The notes under the pieces: generated by a model
Told to the model about the DNA's origin: nothing
The model's database searches: none
The model's input: only the letters and a program-made list of their open reading frames with translations
Program-made: the position numbers and the translations under genes
Shown: positions 33,401 through 45,100 of the stretch, piece after piece
Position numbering within the stretch: the stretch's first letter is position 1
Layout: every line of letters begins with the position of its first letter
Source: Paracyclopina nana
Lineage: Eukaryota; Arthropoda; Copepoda; Cyclopoida; Cyclopettidae
NCBI GenBank assembly: GCA_019096065.1
Contig: JAGUCH010000008.1
Coordinates: 2,113,001-2,177,000, forward strand
Length of the DNA: 64,000 nt
Direction: 5' to 3'

Positions 33401-35194
33401 TAAAGAGAGAAAGAAGGCCTTTGATTTGTAGGAATTTTCCTCCTTAATGAAAAATGCCAGTCAAGCACCAAGACTCCTATATTCATTACATTTTTGCTTT
33501 CAGATGGGCAATTGCAAAAGCATTCTCTTGAGGTTCTTCTACGATGCAGAGTCTGGCATTTGTCGTCCTTTCACCTACTCTGGCTGCCAGGGCAACCTCA
33601 ACAACTTTGTGAGTGAAAACTCCTGCATCCAAACGTGCGTGCCCCAGCTTGCAGACAACCAGAAGCCTGCAGCTGCCGAACTAGTCTATTTGGGGGATCC
33701 ATGCCAAATGGAAAAAGACCAGGGAAAATGCAGAGGGAAGCAGCCCATGTTCTTCTACGATTCTCACCTCAAAGTGTGCAAACTTTTCTACTTCGGAGGC
33801 TGTGGAGGAAATGCCAACAAGTAGGGAACCTTTTTCTATCAAACTTTCAACAGGCCTAGCCAATTTTTTGAAAGCAGGCTACTTTACTCAGATAATTGCA
33901 GAAACTTTTGCTCTACCTTAAATAGCTTATTTTTTATTCTTGCACAGATTTGCCACCGTGGAAGAGTGCCAGCAAACTTGCCCCACAGTGGACTCCCAGT
34001 CTCAGGCTTTGCTTGATTCTGGCTCAGTGTGCGACCAAAGTCTTGCTTGGTTCAAATGCCCTCGACTACGAACGAGCAATTCTGCCATTGCCAACAGCCA
34101 TGAAGTGTGGGCTTACGACCAGGCCTCTGGCCAGTGCCAAAACTTTGGCTTCTTGTGCGAAAATCGAGCCACATCTGGAAATGTCAACCGATTCGAGAGC
34201 AGAGACGTGTGCAATGCCTACTGCGTCACGAAGTCTGCTACAGTTGCTGTACGAGCATTGCCTCAGGTAAAACGAGCCTCAATTTTGAAACCGTGAAATA
34301 AGCTGTCATTTTTCTATAGGGAGATGCTGAAGAATCCTCAGTGGAAGATCCCTGCTTATCAAGCGTGGAAATTGGAAGATGTCGAGCCGCCATTCGAAGA
34401 TATTATTTTGACCTCACCAGCGGAGTCTGCAAAGGCTTCTTTTACGGAGGTACGAAGTCAATTGGCAATAATTTATCCTGGTGCTACATTTGAAATACCA
34501 TACAGGCTGCGGGGGCAACTTGAACAACTTTGCATCCAAGTCCACGTGTCAAGCCAGATGCCGCAGGCATTTGAAGAACCAGCAGCAGACTCAACAGCCA
34601 GAGACAAGTGTCATAACCAGCGTTGAAGAGCCGATCGACATTTGCCAACTGGCTGTGGAGACTGGGCCCTGCAAGGCCTCCAAGCCACGCTTCTTTTTCA
34701 ATTCCCATACGAGAAAGTGCGAGAGGTTCATCTATGGCGGCTGCAGAGGAAATGCCAACAACTTTGAGAGGTTTGAGGAATGCGTGAAAAAGTGCAGTAA
34801 TGGACAGCAGCAAGGGGCACGTGCAGATCTTGAACGAAAAGGCATCAGGCCAGCCCAGTGTGCTTTCCAAAATCAAATCTTCAACCTTGGCGACTATCTG
34901 AGGCTTGCCAATGACTCCTGCACCAGTTGCACCTGTTCAAGCCCTCCCAGCCTCACCTGCGTGAGGGAAAAGTGTGCAGAGGTGAAGATATTTGGCACCA
35001 CTGAGGGTTGCTCAGTTCTGAGTCCGCCAGGGTCTTGTTGCCAGAGGTCCATCATTTGCAGGCAGCCAGTGGACTCTTGCACAACCACCACATGTCCTCC
35101 GAGGCCAGAGGCTCAAAATATCAAAGGCTTTGATTGCCAACCTTTCCATGACTCATGTGGATGCCACAGGGGATTCTTTTGCATTGGAAAGTAA
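30420..35194 (+). CDS. Secreted multi-Kunitz protease inhibitor with VWC-like modules
   Basis: Twelve exons: 30420-30727, 30787-31119, 31177-31601, 31658-32053, 32111-32464, 32529-32766, 32819-32958, 33040-33266, 33504-33820, 33948-34266, 34320-34449, 34506-35194; 1291 aa with all phases consistent. Signal peptide, then five Kunitz/BPTI domains, a cysteine-rich block of VWC-like modules (CACVGMG, CFCTAPGT, GRCCPSDWIC), seven more Kunitz domains and a C-terminal VWC-like block. The predicted P1 residues in order are R, M, L, M, R, E, L, K, R, P, R, K, so both trypsin-type and elastase/chymotrypsin-type targets are possible. Domain 6 lacks the normal GGC core and domain 10 has a long insertion, so these may not inhibit. 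The introns after 30727 and 33266 start with GC. Resembles papilin-type multi-Kunitz proteins, but no thrombospondin repeats are visible. Extracellular. Confidence 0.87.
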
Positions 35195-35504
35195 TCCACA
35201 TGTAGTACTTCATTTGTTATTCCGATACATAACTGCTACAACATAAAACTACATATGTATATGTCTATCTGGAACAAGTTGCGCTTGTTCTAACATAAAA
35301 ATATGCCCTTTAGGGAATTGGGTAATTTTGGGTATGAATAAGCTCTTGTTGTGTCACAGGCATTTTCCTCCTGTTCAGATCATAAACTACGTAATACAGC
35401 TGCCAGAGGCAATCTGCCCGGTTCCAACGATGAAAATCGGTAAAGAATGGACACCTTCCTTAAACTTATAAGCATAGTATGATCCGTTCTAACTCGCGCG
35501 CCCA

Positions 35505-36496
35505 CCCCACTAAGTATTTTTAGGTCTATCAGGCCGATTTTGTGTTGCCACAAGGTACTTGAAAATGTTACCTAGTGACGGCCGGGCTCTTGCTAAGAGG
35601 TACGAACCTTGGTACGAACAGGTTAAGATAAGGTTGCTAATTTAGGTCGCTTTGCACCTGTAAGCTACCTAAAAGAAGTATTCATTAGCTCAAGATAAAG
35701 TTCCTGACATCATGTCACTAGGTTTTGTACAGGTACAAGACCATCATGTAGCATTACATGTAAGCAGGTTTGCTTTACTGCTATTCAGTCATGACCAGGC
35801 AGCCAATAGGCAATTGTAAGTCTTAAGAATAATAATTCTTAAACTATAAAAATGCTTGTTCACATTTTTCTGACCTAAAGTGACTGACACCCAATGGGTG
35901 ACTTAAGTCACTTAAGCACATTCAATGTGCGAACAAGCAATTATGCTGTAATATACATATTTCACTTGTAATTATTTTAGCAGACAAAATATTTTGGCTA
36001 TAACAAGGTAGTTGATTTTTTAAGTAAAATTAAGCATTATTAAGTAAAATACTGAGTAGGAAAGCTCAAAGAGTTGGAAAATGTTGGCAAAGAATTAATC
36101 ATCCATTTTATTCATTAACATTGTTATGCCATTATTGAGAATTCTTCAAATACTCAAAATTGAAAAGTAAGGATATGGCTTCTAGCGCCATCTCTTATTG
36201 TTCTTAGTAAATACATAAATCATGTGAGGTGCTACTACCTGGTGTAAGGTGCAAAACAACCTGGCAAAAGGTACAAGACCATCTACCTAGGATCAATCTG
36301 GTGACAGTCTGATTTCTCCTAAAATCTAAAAAAATTATCAGGTGCAAGACCACATTTACAGGTAGGTCGCAAGTAACTGGTCAATGTATAGTGACAACAT
36401 TATTTCGAATATTTTCTAAACAAATTTGATATGTTGTCACTAGGTAAGGTTCCACGAGTGATCAGGTTAAGTGACTAGTAAAAAATTTTAGTGGGG
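35505..36496. mobile_element. CCCCACTAA-ended element in the nest
   Basis: A 992-bp element with inverted ends CCCCACTAAGTATTTTT / AAAAATTTTAGTGGGG. Subterminal TGTCACTAGGTAA / TTACCTAGTGAC words are also inverted. No ORF. Confidence 0.7.
35853..35939. repeat. Palindrome inside the CCCCACTAA element
   Basis: TGCTTGTTCACATT pairs with AATGTGCGAACAAGCA around repeated GTGACTTAAGTCACTTAAG. Confidence 0.65.
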
Positions 36497-36512
36497 CAGC
36501 TGCACCATACTA

Positions 36513-36670
36513 TAGCCCGGTTCCAACAATGAAAATCAGTATAGTATGGACACCTTACTTGTACTTATAAGTATAGTATGGTCCGTGCTAGCTCGCGCGC
36601 TCAGCTGCACCATACTATACTGGTTAATCGTACTTATACTATACTTATTTTGTTGTTGGAACCGGGCTTA
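36513..36670. mobile_element. GCCCGGTTCCAAC-family MITE, intact copy
   Basis: 158 bp with ends TAGCCCGGTTCCAACAA / TTGTTGGAACCGGGCTTA and inner GTATAGTATGG / CCATACTATAC arms. It is inserted in an older copy of itself. Confidence 0.85.
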
Positions 36671-36709
36671 TACTAGTTAATCGTACTTATACCATCTTGA
36701 CTTGGCTTA

Positions 36710-36918
36710 GGGCCTGTTCACCTGCTTAGTATGACCGTTATTACGCAAACATTTTAACGCCAAAAAACAACTAGAAAAGGTTAAAAATTAAATGGCCTTA
36801 TCATGAATTGCCCAATAAGGCCGATTGTGGCGAAACAAAAGTGGAAAAATAGCGAAAAAATGCGAAAATTGGACACTTTTTAGTAATATTGGCAATAACT
36901 GACCAGGTGAACAGGGCC
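36710..36918. mobile_element. Harbinger-like MITE, GGGCCTGTTCACCTG ends
   Basis: 209 bp, ends GGGCCTGTTCACCTGCTTAG / CTGACCAGGTGAACAGGGCC, with TTA at 36707-36709 and 36919-36921. Confidence 0.85.
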
Positions 36919-37199
36919 TTATTTTGTTGTTGGACCCGCCTATCGACTGGGAAATTCAATTTGAAGATAGCCAATATTGGAAATTCAGCCAGATCCCATG
37001 CATGGATTTTCAGCAGCAAATCCTTTCCTGGCTCATTTGCAAGTTCAAACAAAATACATATGAAGAAGAAGTCTATTAATTGGTATTCTGAGCTTTTGGC
37101 CAATAGAAACTGTTTCTTCTTGTGATAGTAATTGATTCCCTTAGCAATTCCAATGAATTTGCGTGCCTTTGTAATTTAAGTAACACATGTTTCAGTAGT

Positions 37200-37400
37200 T
37201 AATTGTAGCAGGAACACGGGTAGACGGGGCAGGTGCGCAGTGGGCGCGACGTCCCGGTGAATCTAATTGTACAGAATCAGTAAATATACGGACGGGTCCG
37301 AGTAAATACCTCGACTAGGTATTCTATCGTATCCATCATCCGCTGTACGTATAAAGGCGCGGGTGTCACCCTCGGGGGGTCTATGCAAACCTCTTACATA
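37200..37400. other. GC-rich island, possible retroelement promoter remnant
   Basis: About 200 bp of clearly higher GC than its surroundings, with GTATAAAGGCGCGG near 37350. It could be part of an LTR or other pol II element; no coding sequence follows. Low confidence. Confidence 0.25.
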
Positions 37401-37718
37401 ATTTATCTTGGTTCCTTGCCTTTCTGAAAGGTGAATGTTTATCTCATTACCGTTTCACCTCTAAAAGGCTTGATGGTTGCTTCCTGCTGGAGAGAGAGCT
37501 AAAAGTTGAATTATATTTTTTTAAACCGAAGAGCAAGCTAAGCAGAGGTAACCTAATGCTTGAAAAAAATGATATAAGCCATTACCCATTTGCCAGAATT
37601 TCTTGTTGGCCTTTATCCTCCATTTCTTTTCTGAGGAGGCTAATAAATATGCAAAAAATGGTTTGTTTTCTCAACTTTTCGAAAATTGTGTAGGATATGC
37701 TAGTCTTTCGCACTATTT

Positions 37719-37846
37719 GCATAGTCACGCTATTTAAATAGCTCATAATTCATAAAACGTATTTAAATAGCAGCTATTTAAATACATTCAGAGGCTGTAT
37801 GAATATATTTTATGCTATGAGCTATTTAAAAATAACGTGACTATAC
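37719..37846. mobile_element. Foldback element, ATAGTCACG ends
   Basis: ATAGTCACGCTATTTAAATAGCTCATA pairs with TATGAGCTATTTAAAAATAACGTGACTAT, apart from small gaps. Confidence 0.7.
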
Positions 37847-37859
37847 AAAACTTGCGAAA

Positions 37860-38097
37860 GGCCGTTCTCATATTGCCGGAAAAAGTTAAGCTAAGGTAAA
37901 AATAGTTAAGCAAACGCTCAACCTTTCAAGCAAAGCAACTGCTTTTTGTGAATGTTGAGTGAAACTATGCAACGAAAACCAGTTATGTATAGCTTAACAT
38001 TCACAAAAAGCAGCTGCTTTGCTTGAAATGTTGAGCGCTTGCTTAGCTTTTTTACCTTAATCAGCTTGTTGCTATTTCTGGCAATATGAGAACGGCC
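37860..38097. mobile_element. Foldback MITE, GGCCGTTCTCATATTGCC ends
   Basis: Ends GGCCGTTCTCATATTGCCGG / GGCAATATGAGAACGGCC. Long inner arms share GCTCAACxTTTCAAGCAAAG and its complement. Confidence 0.8.
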
Positions 38098-38250
38098 TAC
38101 TAATATGTCAATGAATGAGTGAAGATAGATTAATGCACGATCTCATAAATATGTACAATCCTTCATAGACCAGATAGATTCCTCCAAATCGTCCTCTTCA
38201 AATATTTAAATGGATTTTTTCCACAATACACAATATATGGATCTGTTATA

Positions 38251-38974
38251 CAGTCTGTCCCGTAGATTTCTGTACACTTTGAAATCAAAAGTTTGTGTTA
38301 AAACTTCTGGAAATACTCGACACAATGGATACTGTTGGAAAGCTTGAAACTTAAGCCATCTTTTTTAGTTTTGATATTTTTAAAAAGTATTAATTCAAAT
38401 TTGGATTTAGACCACAAAATTGATAGTTACTCCAAATTCACGCCCATTTTCACTGATTTTTTGATGAAAAGTCACTTTAACAAAAAAATTATTTTTTCAA
38501 TTTCACATAAAATTGGCTATTCATTTGATCTTCATAAACAAAAAATCCCAAAGATGTGATGTTTAAAACACCAATTTTGAAACTTTTTTAGTAGGCAGTG
38601 GCCTCATTGTCTTTTATCTTTTCACTGAAAAGTATCCTTTCCAATCATCCACCTTTCTAATGAGCCAGCACAGTGCTGCAAGATTTTTTTTCATGAAAAA
38701 ATGTCAAAAAAATAGCCAGGATTAGCTTAGCTGAAAATTTGGTCAATAATAGCCGGTTTGGGCAAATTTGCTTTTTTGGGAGAAAAATTAAGGGTTCCTC
38801 AAGAAAATTAAGTTTTCTCATTTTTTTTTACTTTTACTTTTAACTATCCATTGAATCAAAAAAAGATGGCAAAAGATTCAAGCTTTCCAACGATATCCAT
38901 TGTGTCTAATATTTCCCGAATTTGTAACACAAACTTTTGATTTCAAAGTGTACAGAAATCTACGGGACAGACTG
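38251..38974. mobile_element. Tc/mariner-type foldback element
   Basis: 724 bp with inverted ends of over 60 bp beginning CAGTCTGTCCCGTAGATTTC and TA at both flanks. Similarity of the arms continues for about 110 bp (GGAAAGCTTGAA / TTCAAGCTTTCC). AT-rich interior without a transposase. Confidence 0.8.
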
Positions 38975-39353
38975 TATATTGTTAGAAATTGTTTGTATCA
39001 AAGCATGCCTCCATAAATACCGGTTATCTGAAAGGTTTATTCCTTTTTTGAGCCGAAGGGTTCCGTACTCGCTTCCTTCAAATATGAGCACAAAAAAACC
39101 CGACTCTAATGTGAATTGAAAAGTTGCTTGTCTAGGAAAATGCACATTCCGATGAGCCTTGACTTGGAAATTGGGAAAAGCGTGGAGTAAATAGTGTCGC
39201 GACTTGATCTTTCGTAAGGTAGACAATAATATGTAAGGAGTCCTCGTTCGAGGCCGCCTCGAGGCCAAAATTATAGAGCATTCGGGAAGAGAGCTGCTGC
39301 TGTTGTTGGTTCGAAGAGCTCAGTTTCTCTTTGAATGTGGCGCGCCGAGGATC

Positions 39354-40481
39354 ATGGCCAAGATGACAGCTGCTCCTTCTTCAGTGAGTTCAGCTGAGTC
39401 CGTCACCCGCTCGGAGGCCGAGGAGGCTGAGGTCGTCGAGCAGAAAGTAGCTGACCTAAGTAAACAAGAGCTGGCTCTCCATACCATGGAAGTTCAGAAT
39501 AAATTAACTGACATTCCTGACAGCAGCCTCGAGAATTGTTGTAAGCCCAATTAAGCAGTGCCAAGTACGCTACAACGATTCATTTTTATTGCTGTTCCAG
39601 GCCTGTCTCCTACCACGATTTGTACAACCATTACAGCCACCATCAGTGAGACCTCCACTCCCTCCCAAGTGATTCTCCAGAGACCAACAACTTTGGACCT
39701 CAAGAGTAAATCCGCACCTAGAAAGGGCGGCGGTGGTGGCAGCAGCGGCCTCAGAAAGTTGCAAAACAAAGAGGCTGCCACTTCGATTCAAAGCAAGAGC
39801 ATTTTCGTACGCTTGACCTCGCTGGGCCGCAGCAACGACAAGGTGATCACGAGTCTGGCTCTCAAGGCCCAGTCAGCCTCCAGCACCAACGGCCCCCCCA
39901 CCGAGGCCAACGGCCTCAAAGTGGCCTCCGTGGTGGAGGCCGGCATCAAGTACAAAACGCCCACTCCAGTGGCGGAAAACGCGGCCGCGGCCGCCTTGGC
40001 GTCCTCCGGGGGCCATGACTTGTTCAGTGAGGCCGAGGACACCGACAGTCTCCCCGAGGGCTACATCAACAGCCTTAAATTGAACGCCCTGATTGCCCTG
40101 ATAATTCTGTTAGTGGTGACCGCAGTGGGCACAGCCATGCTCTTGTCCATAGCCAAAATATGGGGCAACCACCAAGACAATGTTTGGCTGGCCGAGGACG
40201 CCTATCCAAAGCTGGCCTCTGATTATTCAGACCACATGATCCACTATGGAGGCCACGACCGAGACCGCCTTCTTCACCCCAAAGACCTGAGCACGTTTTT
40301 GTTCCAATATGAAAGAGCCAGGCGACACCAGAAGCTCAAGAAGATGAAGGAGGCCAGCAAGAAAACGAACGAGGCCGGTCAAAAGGTCAAAATGGCCGAC
40401 AGGCTGTCGATGGACTTGACGGCCTCGTCGATTCTCATGAAATCTCCCGAGACAACTCAGTTAGATGACTGGATGGATTGA
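39354..40481 (+). CDS. Orphan single-pass membrane protein
   Basis: Exons 39354-39540 and 39601-40481 (355 aa). A roughly 220-residue N-terminal region without signal peptide is Ala/Ser/Thr/Glu-rich and includes a GGGGGSSG linker and a basic patch. Then comes one strong helix (LNALIALIILLVVTAVGTAMLL). The 120-residue C-terminal part has a charged, Lys-rich predicted helix (RARRHQKLKKMKEASKK) and ends in an acidic DDWMD. Lack of a signal peptide suggests type II orientation. I do not recognise the family. The ATG at 39354 is preceded in frame by an open stretch, so a longer N-terminus is possible. Confidence 0.7.
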
Positions 40482-42116
40482 GCTAGTTTCGATGACCAAA
40501 CTTGGGCCTATCTTCATTAGAGGCCCAAGAATATAATTGCTGTGTTGCTCTATGGTCGTGATTAATTCCAAATTGGCCTCTGAACGTCAACATCTTCCAA
40601 TTGAGGCTGGAATCTGGAAGGAGAAAACGACAGCTAGTCAATAAATTCCATACATGCAGAAGCAAGCCTGTTGGCGGTGGCCTCTGGTCGGCTGAGGCTG
40701 CTGAAAATTGAGTTTGCTTTGAAGAAAAAGTAGTTTTGTGACTATCTCCCTCACAAAAAAGTTGAGCTAGCAAAGAAGCGCTTTACGTTCAGGAATGCTC
40801 GCGGATTAAAACTTCAAAGCTGGTTTCCCCCGAGACAACCACAATCAAGCTACTTTGATAGTAATTTCCTTCGCTTTTAAGTTGGCGCCATGCTGTCTCG
40901 AATTGGCTATAGACTCAACGGCGCCGCGAGCGTAGGCAGTACAACAGCCCGACCCCTCTTTAGAATAGCGCACGCGTGCATCCAAAAGAAGAACCTGTGA
41001 TATGAAAAATATTAGATGTTTGCTGTATGTGATTATCCTGATGCGATATATATTGACCTGAATATGCTAGAGTTAAAATGTGCGAATGATGGAAAAATAC
41101 ATTCAGTTTGACGCAATTTAAAAGAGCAGCAACAGCTGCACGGAAATTAGCAGCGTTTCATTTCTCCATTTCCCTTGTCCATGAAAAATATATGGTGAAT
41201 TCTTTTCATTTTTGCCGGCTCAACCTGGACTGCATCATTTTCCTGCAAACTAAGTGAGTTTTCTGGCCAATACAATAAGAAAACAATATTGGAAAATCTT
41301 TGGAAATTGAAGGGATACGATTTTCAAAATGGGAGCCAATAAACTTTTTTATTTTTAGGATTGTTTCTTGATTACAATGAAGTTGCCGTAAAGGTACGTG
41401 GTAACTGCTTTCACTTGTTTTCCTTTGACAGACCTGCATTTGTAATCGGGAACTGGTATCACATTTAGCCATGCAATAATTTACCTAGAACTCGCTTAGA
41501 AGAATTACCATGCTTGTATGTATTCACGTCAAACACGAGCGATCCAATATCGAATCCAGCTCGTACTCATGCTTCCTAATAAAAAGGAATTGAGTTGACA
41601 TGGTAGCAAAATTGGCAAAAATGTAAGGTTTTGTGGATTTTTTCTTAAGGAAAGGCGGAAAGGCTCTAAAAAATTAATTTCAATTTTGAAAGAAGTACTA
41701 TCTCTGAATGAGTGATGGTGCCCTCTGTGAGCCAAAAAAGAACTACAATCAAGCATGGAGAAAGCAGGCAAAAGTGGAGGGGAAAACCAGATAAACACTT
41801 TCATACCTGTGTTTTTCTGCATGCTAGATTGCCGTCAGGTAGCAGCCGCTATAGCAGCGTTATTTCCGGGGAAGCCTTTGAAGTTGCAAGTGTTGTTTGC
41901 TCCTCAACTAAGTGGATTTAAAAGGTGTCCAGTACATCTGGTGACATGCAAGAGGCGAAATGTGGCCTTGCTGAAAAAAATTTACTCTGTCAGCAATTAC
42001 ACAAGGTGAACCTCATTGAAAAGTGAATAAATTTGGTTCGCTGCTCTAAGATGGAAACTTTACGGCTCTTGCTAGCCCATGTGCCTTGTAGCTTCTGTTT
42101 GATATGAAGCCATGAC
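40482..42116. other. No gene recognised
   Basis: 1.6 kb without supported exon or repeat. ORFs up to about 100 codons on both strands have no motif. Confidence 0.4.
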
Positions 42117-45100
42117 ATGAGAAGTAAGATGAGGCTGTGGATTTTGATTCTGGCCTCCTTTGAGGCCATCAAAGGCTCAGAGGTTTCAGTTTTACTGGAT
42201 CTGTCTCGGGAATCTGAATGCAATCATGCAGAAAGCCATTTAGACAGTGAAGGTGCCAGACAAAAGGCTGAGGCTGTTCAATGGGCTTTGTCAAGGCTGC
42301 AGCAAAACGAGGTCACCGTCCTAGGTAAGACGCATTCAAAACCATCTAAACTTTTAATATGCATCAACTACAATGTCTCGATCCTTAGCAGATTTTCTAA
42401 TCATTACCAGGTGACGGGTATTTAAGAACCTTTTTACTACATAAGGAATTCAAAAATACCCGTCACCTGATAATGATGAGAAAATCTGCTGAGGATCGGG
42501 CCTTTATCTTGATTTGAGAAGAGTTTCAATTTATTCGCATTTTAAAAAACGAGAATCAAGTAAAGAAATCACAAGTGTCTATCCAATAAAGCAAGGGAAG
42601 CAAAATGATGTGCATGTGTGTATACGCGTATGCATGTACACAAGATCATAAGTTCTGCTAACAAGAAAACTTAAGTCGCACGCTCACAAAAATACACTGC
42701 ACTGTGGATACAATAGGATAAAATGTGGAAGCTTTTTCTCCTCGCTCTTACCAAGCATAAAAGGTACTCCATATTCCTGGAAAAACCTTTTCCAAATTAG
42801 GAGCTGTGATAGTTGCGACAGTGGATCGATGCATCCTTTGTTAACGTAGGAGCTCTTCTCCGAAAATGTAATTGGGAAAAGTCTGTGCCATTTATATAAA
42901 CGTAAATATAGCGAGAAGCAGAACTTAAACTACCTCTCCCAAGAAACGAGAGCTTTCTCTTCGTACGTAACTGGAAATAGATGAGGCTGTGGATCAGGAT
43001 ATCTTGATGAAAAACGATCATATTGCAGAGTCCAAGATTGAAGACACCTGTGGCAATGCCAGCCTAGCCACATCAAAGGTCTTGTCCTTGGCATCAGGCT
43101 ACAACCACCTGATCTCCAATGCAGGCTGCACCCATGGTTACATACTGGTATCCTCCAACTTGCAGATTTTAAAGCCTCTCGCTCAAGTAGTGAGACTCGA
43201 GTGGTTATTCAAGCCACAAAAGGAGGAACTTTTGGAGGAAAAGGCTGCAGCATTGGCCATGGCCAGGAGGCTGAAATGGAGCCACGTGGCCTTGCTTTCT
43301 AATGATTTTGAGCTAATGAAAGCCTTTGGGAAGTCCGCAGAGAGGGGAGAGATTTGTGTGGCTGCCGCCATCTCAATCAATACCGATAGGTACATGCACT
43401 CCCTAATTACACGTATCTAGCTCATTATACTGCGCACCTCTTCAATGGAGGTCCTACTATAACACGGCATGATTTTCCAATTGTAGGCAAAATGATGTGA
43501 GCAATTCTAGTTCTCTACCAAAAATTGCCGAGCAACTGTTGGCTTCTGGCTCCAAAAATGTGATTGCTTTTGTCGAGTCTTACTCCATAGCGGACTTGAT
43601 CAATGCGCCAGCGTTGAGTGGATTCACGTGGATCTTGTCAGTGCCACACTCCACAAATACTCAAATTGACATAGTCACCTCAGGTAACAAAAAAAGCCCC
43701 TTTGCATTTAGACTCTCACCTTCGGCTATCAAAAGTTAGAGTTGTATTTAACGAATAAACGATTTTATTTTAGGCACGACTTCAGTGGTGTACTCAATGG
43801 AAAACAATTTCAAAAGGGCGCCAGAATTCACTGACTTTTACCGAAACTTGTCTTCACACTCGAGCAAAAGTTACGAGGATCCTGCCCTGTTCCAACTTAT
43901 GAGATCGCTCACCGGCCTCCACAAACTGGCAGCCTCAAAAAATGGAGGTTGCCTTTTTTCTTTACCTTCAGAGAGTGAGGCTAGAGAAATGCTCAAACTG
44001 ACCTACGAGGAGCGAAAAATCAGCCCATTTTTAATGACAGCGGAAAGTCAGCATCTGCTTATTGGGGAATTCGAGGCCAACCTCGGCCTCGTCCTCAACA
44101 CTGAATTTGGTGCCAGTTACATTTTACCTGGTCAATCTGACTCGAATTGTCACAAATGCAAGTGTCTCAATTTGGAGGTTGTAAAAGCGGACCAAGGCAT
44201 CAAGTGGAAGTATGATCATTGGGTCACCATTGTGGCCACTGTGTCCAGCCTCGGCCTCATGGCCTCGGCCTCCTTTTTATTCTACATAATGGGCAAATCC
44301 TGCTCTGAGCTTTTGGAGGGCTCGCAATACACCAGCTTGGTGTTACTCTTGGCCATTATGCTGAGCTACATCAGTATTATACCCTTTGGTTTTGAGCCCA
44401 CTGACCTCATTTGTCCTCTGAGGTCGCAAGCCACGCGGCTGGCATTTGTGCTTTTATTTTCTGTCATTCTGTCAAGGTCGTTGATGCTGGCAACGTCTGA
44501 CGTTGATGGCTTACCCGGCCATCTTAGTGGCGCAATCCAGTTTTCATTGCTGGTATTTATGGCTGGAATTCAGGTATAAAGCACATTTTTTTCTTGTATA
44601 AAACGATGCAATAGACGAACTTGTCTGATATTTCGACATGAATCGATTAATTAAAGCTCGTTGAGTAAATCCTAGCTGCAACAAAAGTTATGAAATCGTC
44701 ACACGCAACTAATTATGAAATTAATTATCTCAGGTTGCCTTGGTGCTTCAAGAATGGTTTACGCCACTAAAGTCTTCACATGTCACGCTCCTCAATGGGT
44801 ACCAAGAGCGATTGGAATGCACAAACTTGTCAAATCCTGGATTTCTGCGAGAAAACTCATATGCCATGCTCCTTTTGGGCCTGCAAATCATGGTGTCACC
44901 CTTCATCATCAGTTCCAAAAGGAATTACAAGGAAGGCTTGCTATTTTGCTGTGGTTCCTTTGCCAGCCTCTTCATTTGGATTGGCTGGTCAACTGCATTT
45001 GCTTTAGTTGATGATGACAACAGGGACATCACGGTGTGCTGTGCTTTGGTAGCTTTGCCCACTGCACTCATTCTCATCATTTACATTCCGAAAGTAAGCT

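Larger units (their letters stand above)
35415..36942. mobile_element. GCCCGGTTCCAAC-family MITE, outer member of the second nest
   Basis: Left end GCCCGGTTCCAACGATGAAAA at 35415; right end TATTTTGTTGTTGGACCCGC at 36942. Its short body, recognised by comparison with the intact copy at 36513-36670, is split by three insertions: 35505-36496, 36513-36670 and 36710-36918. Confidence 0.75.
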
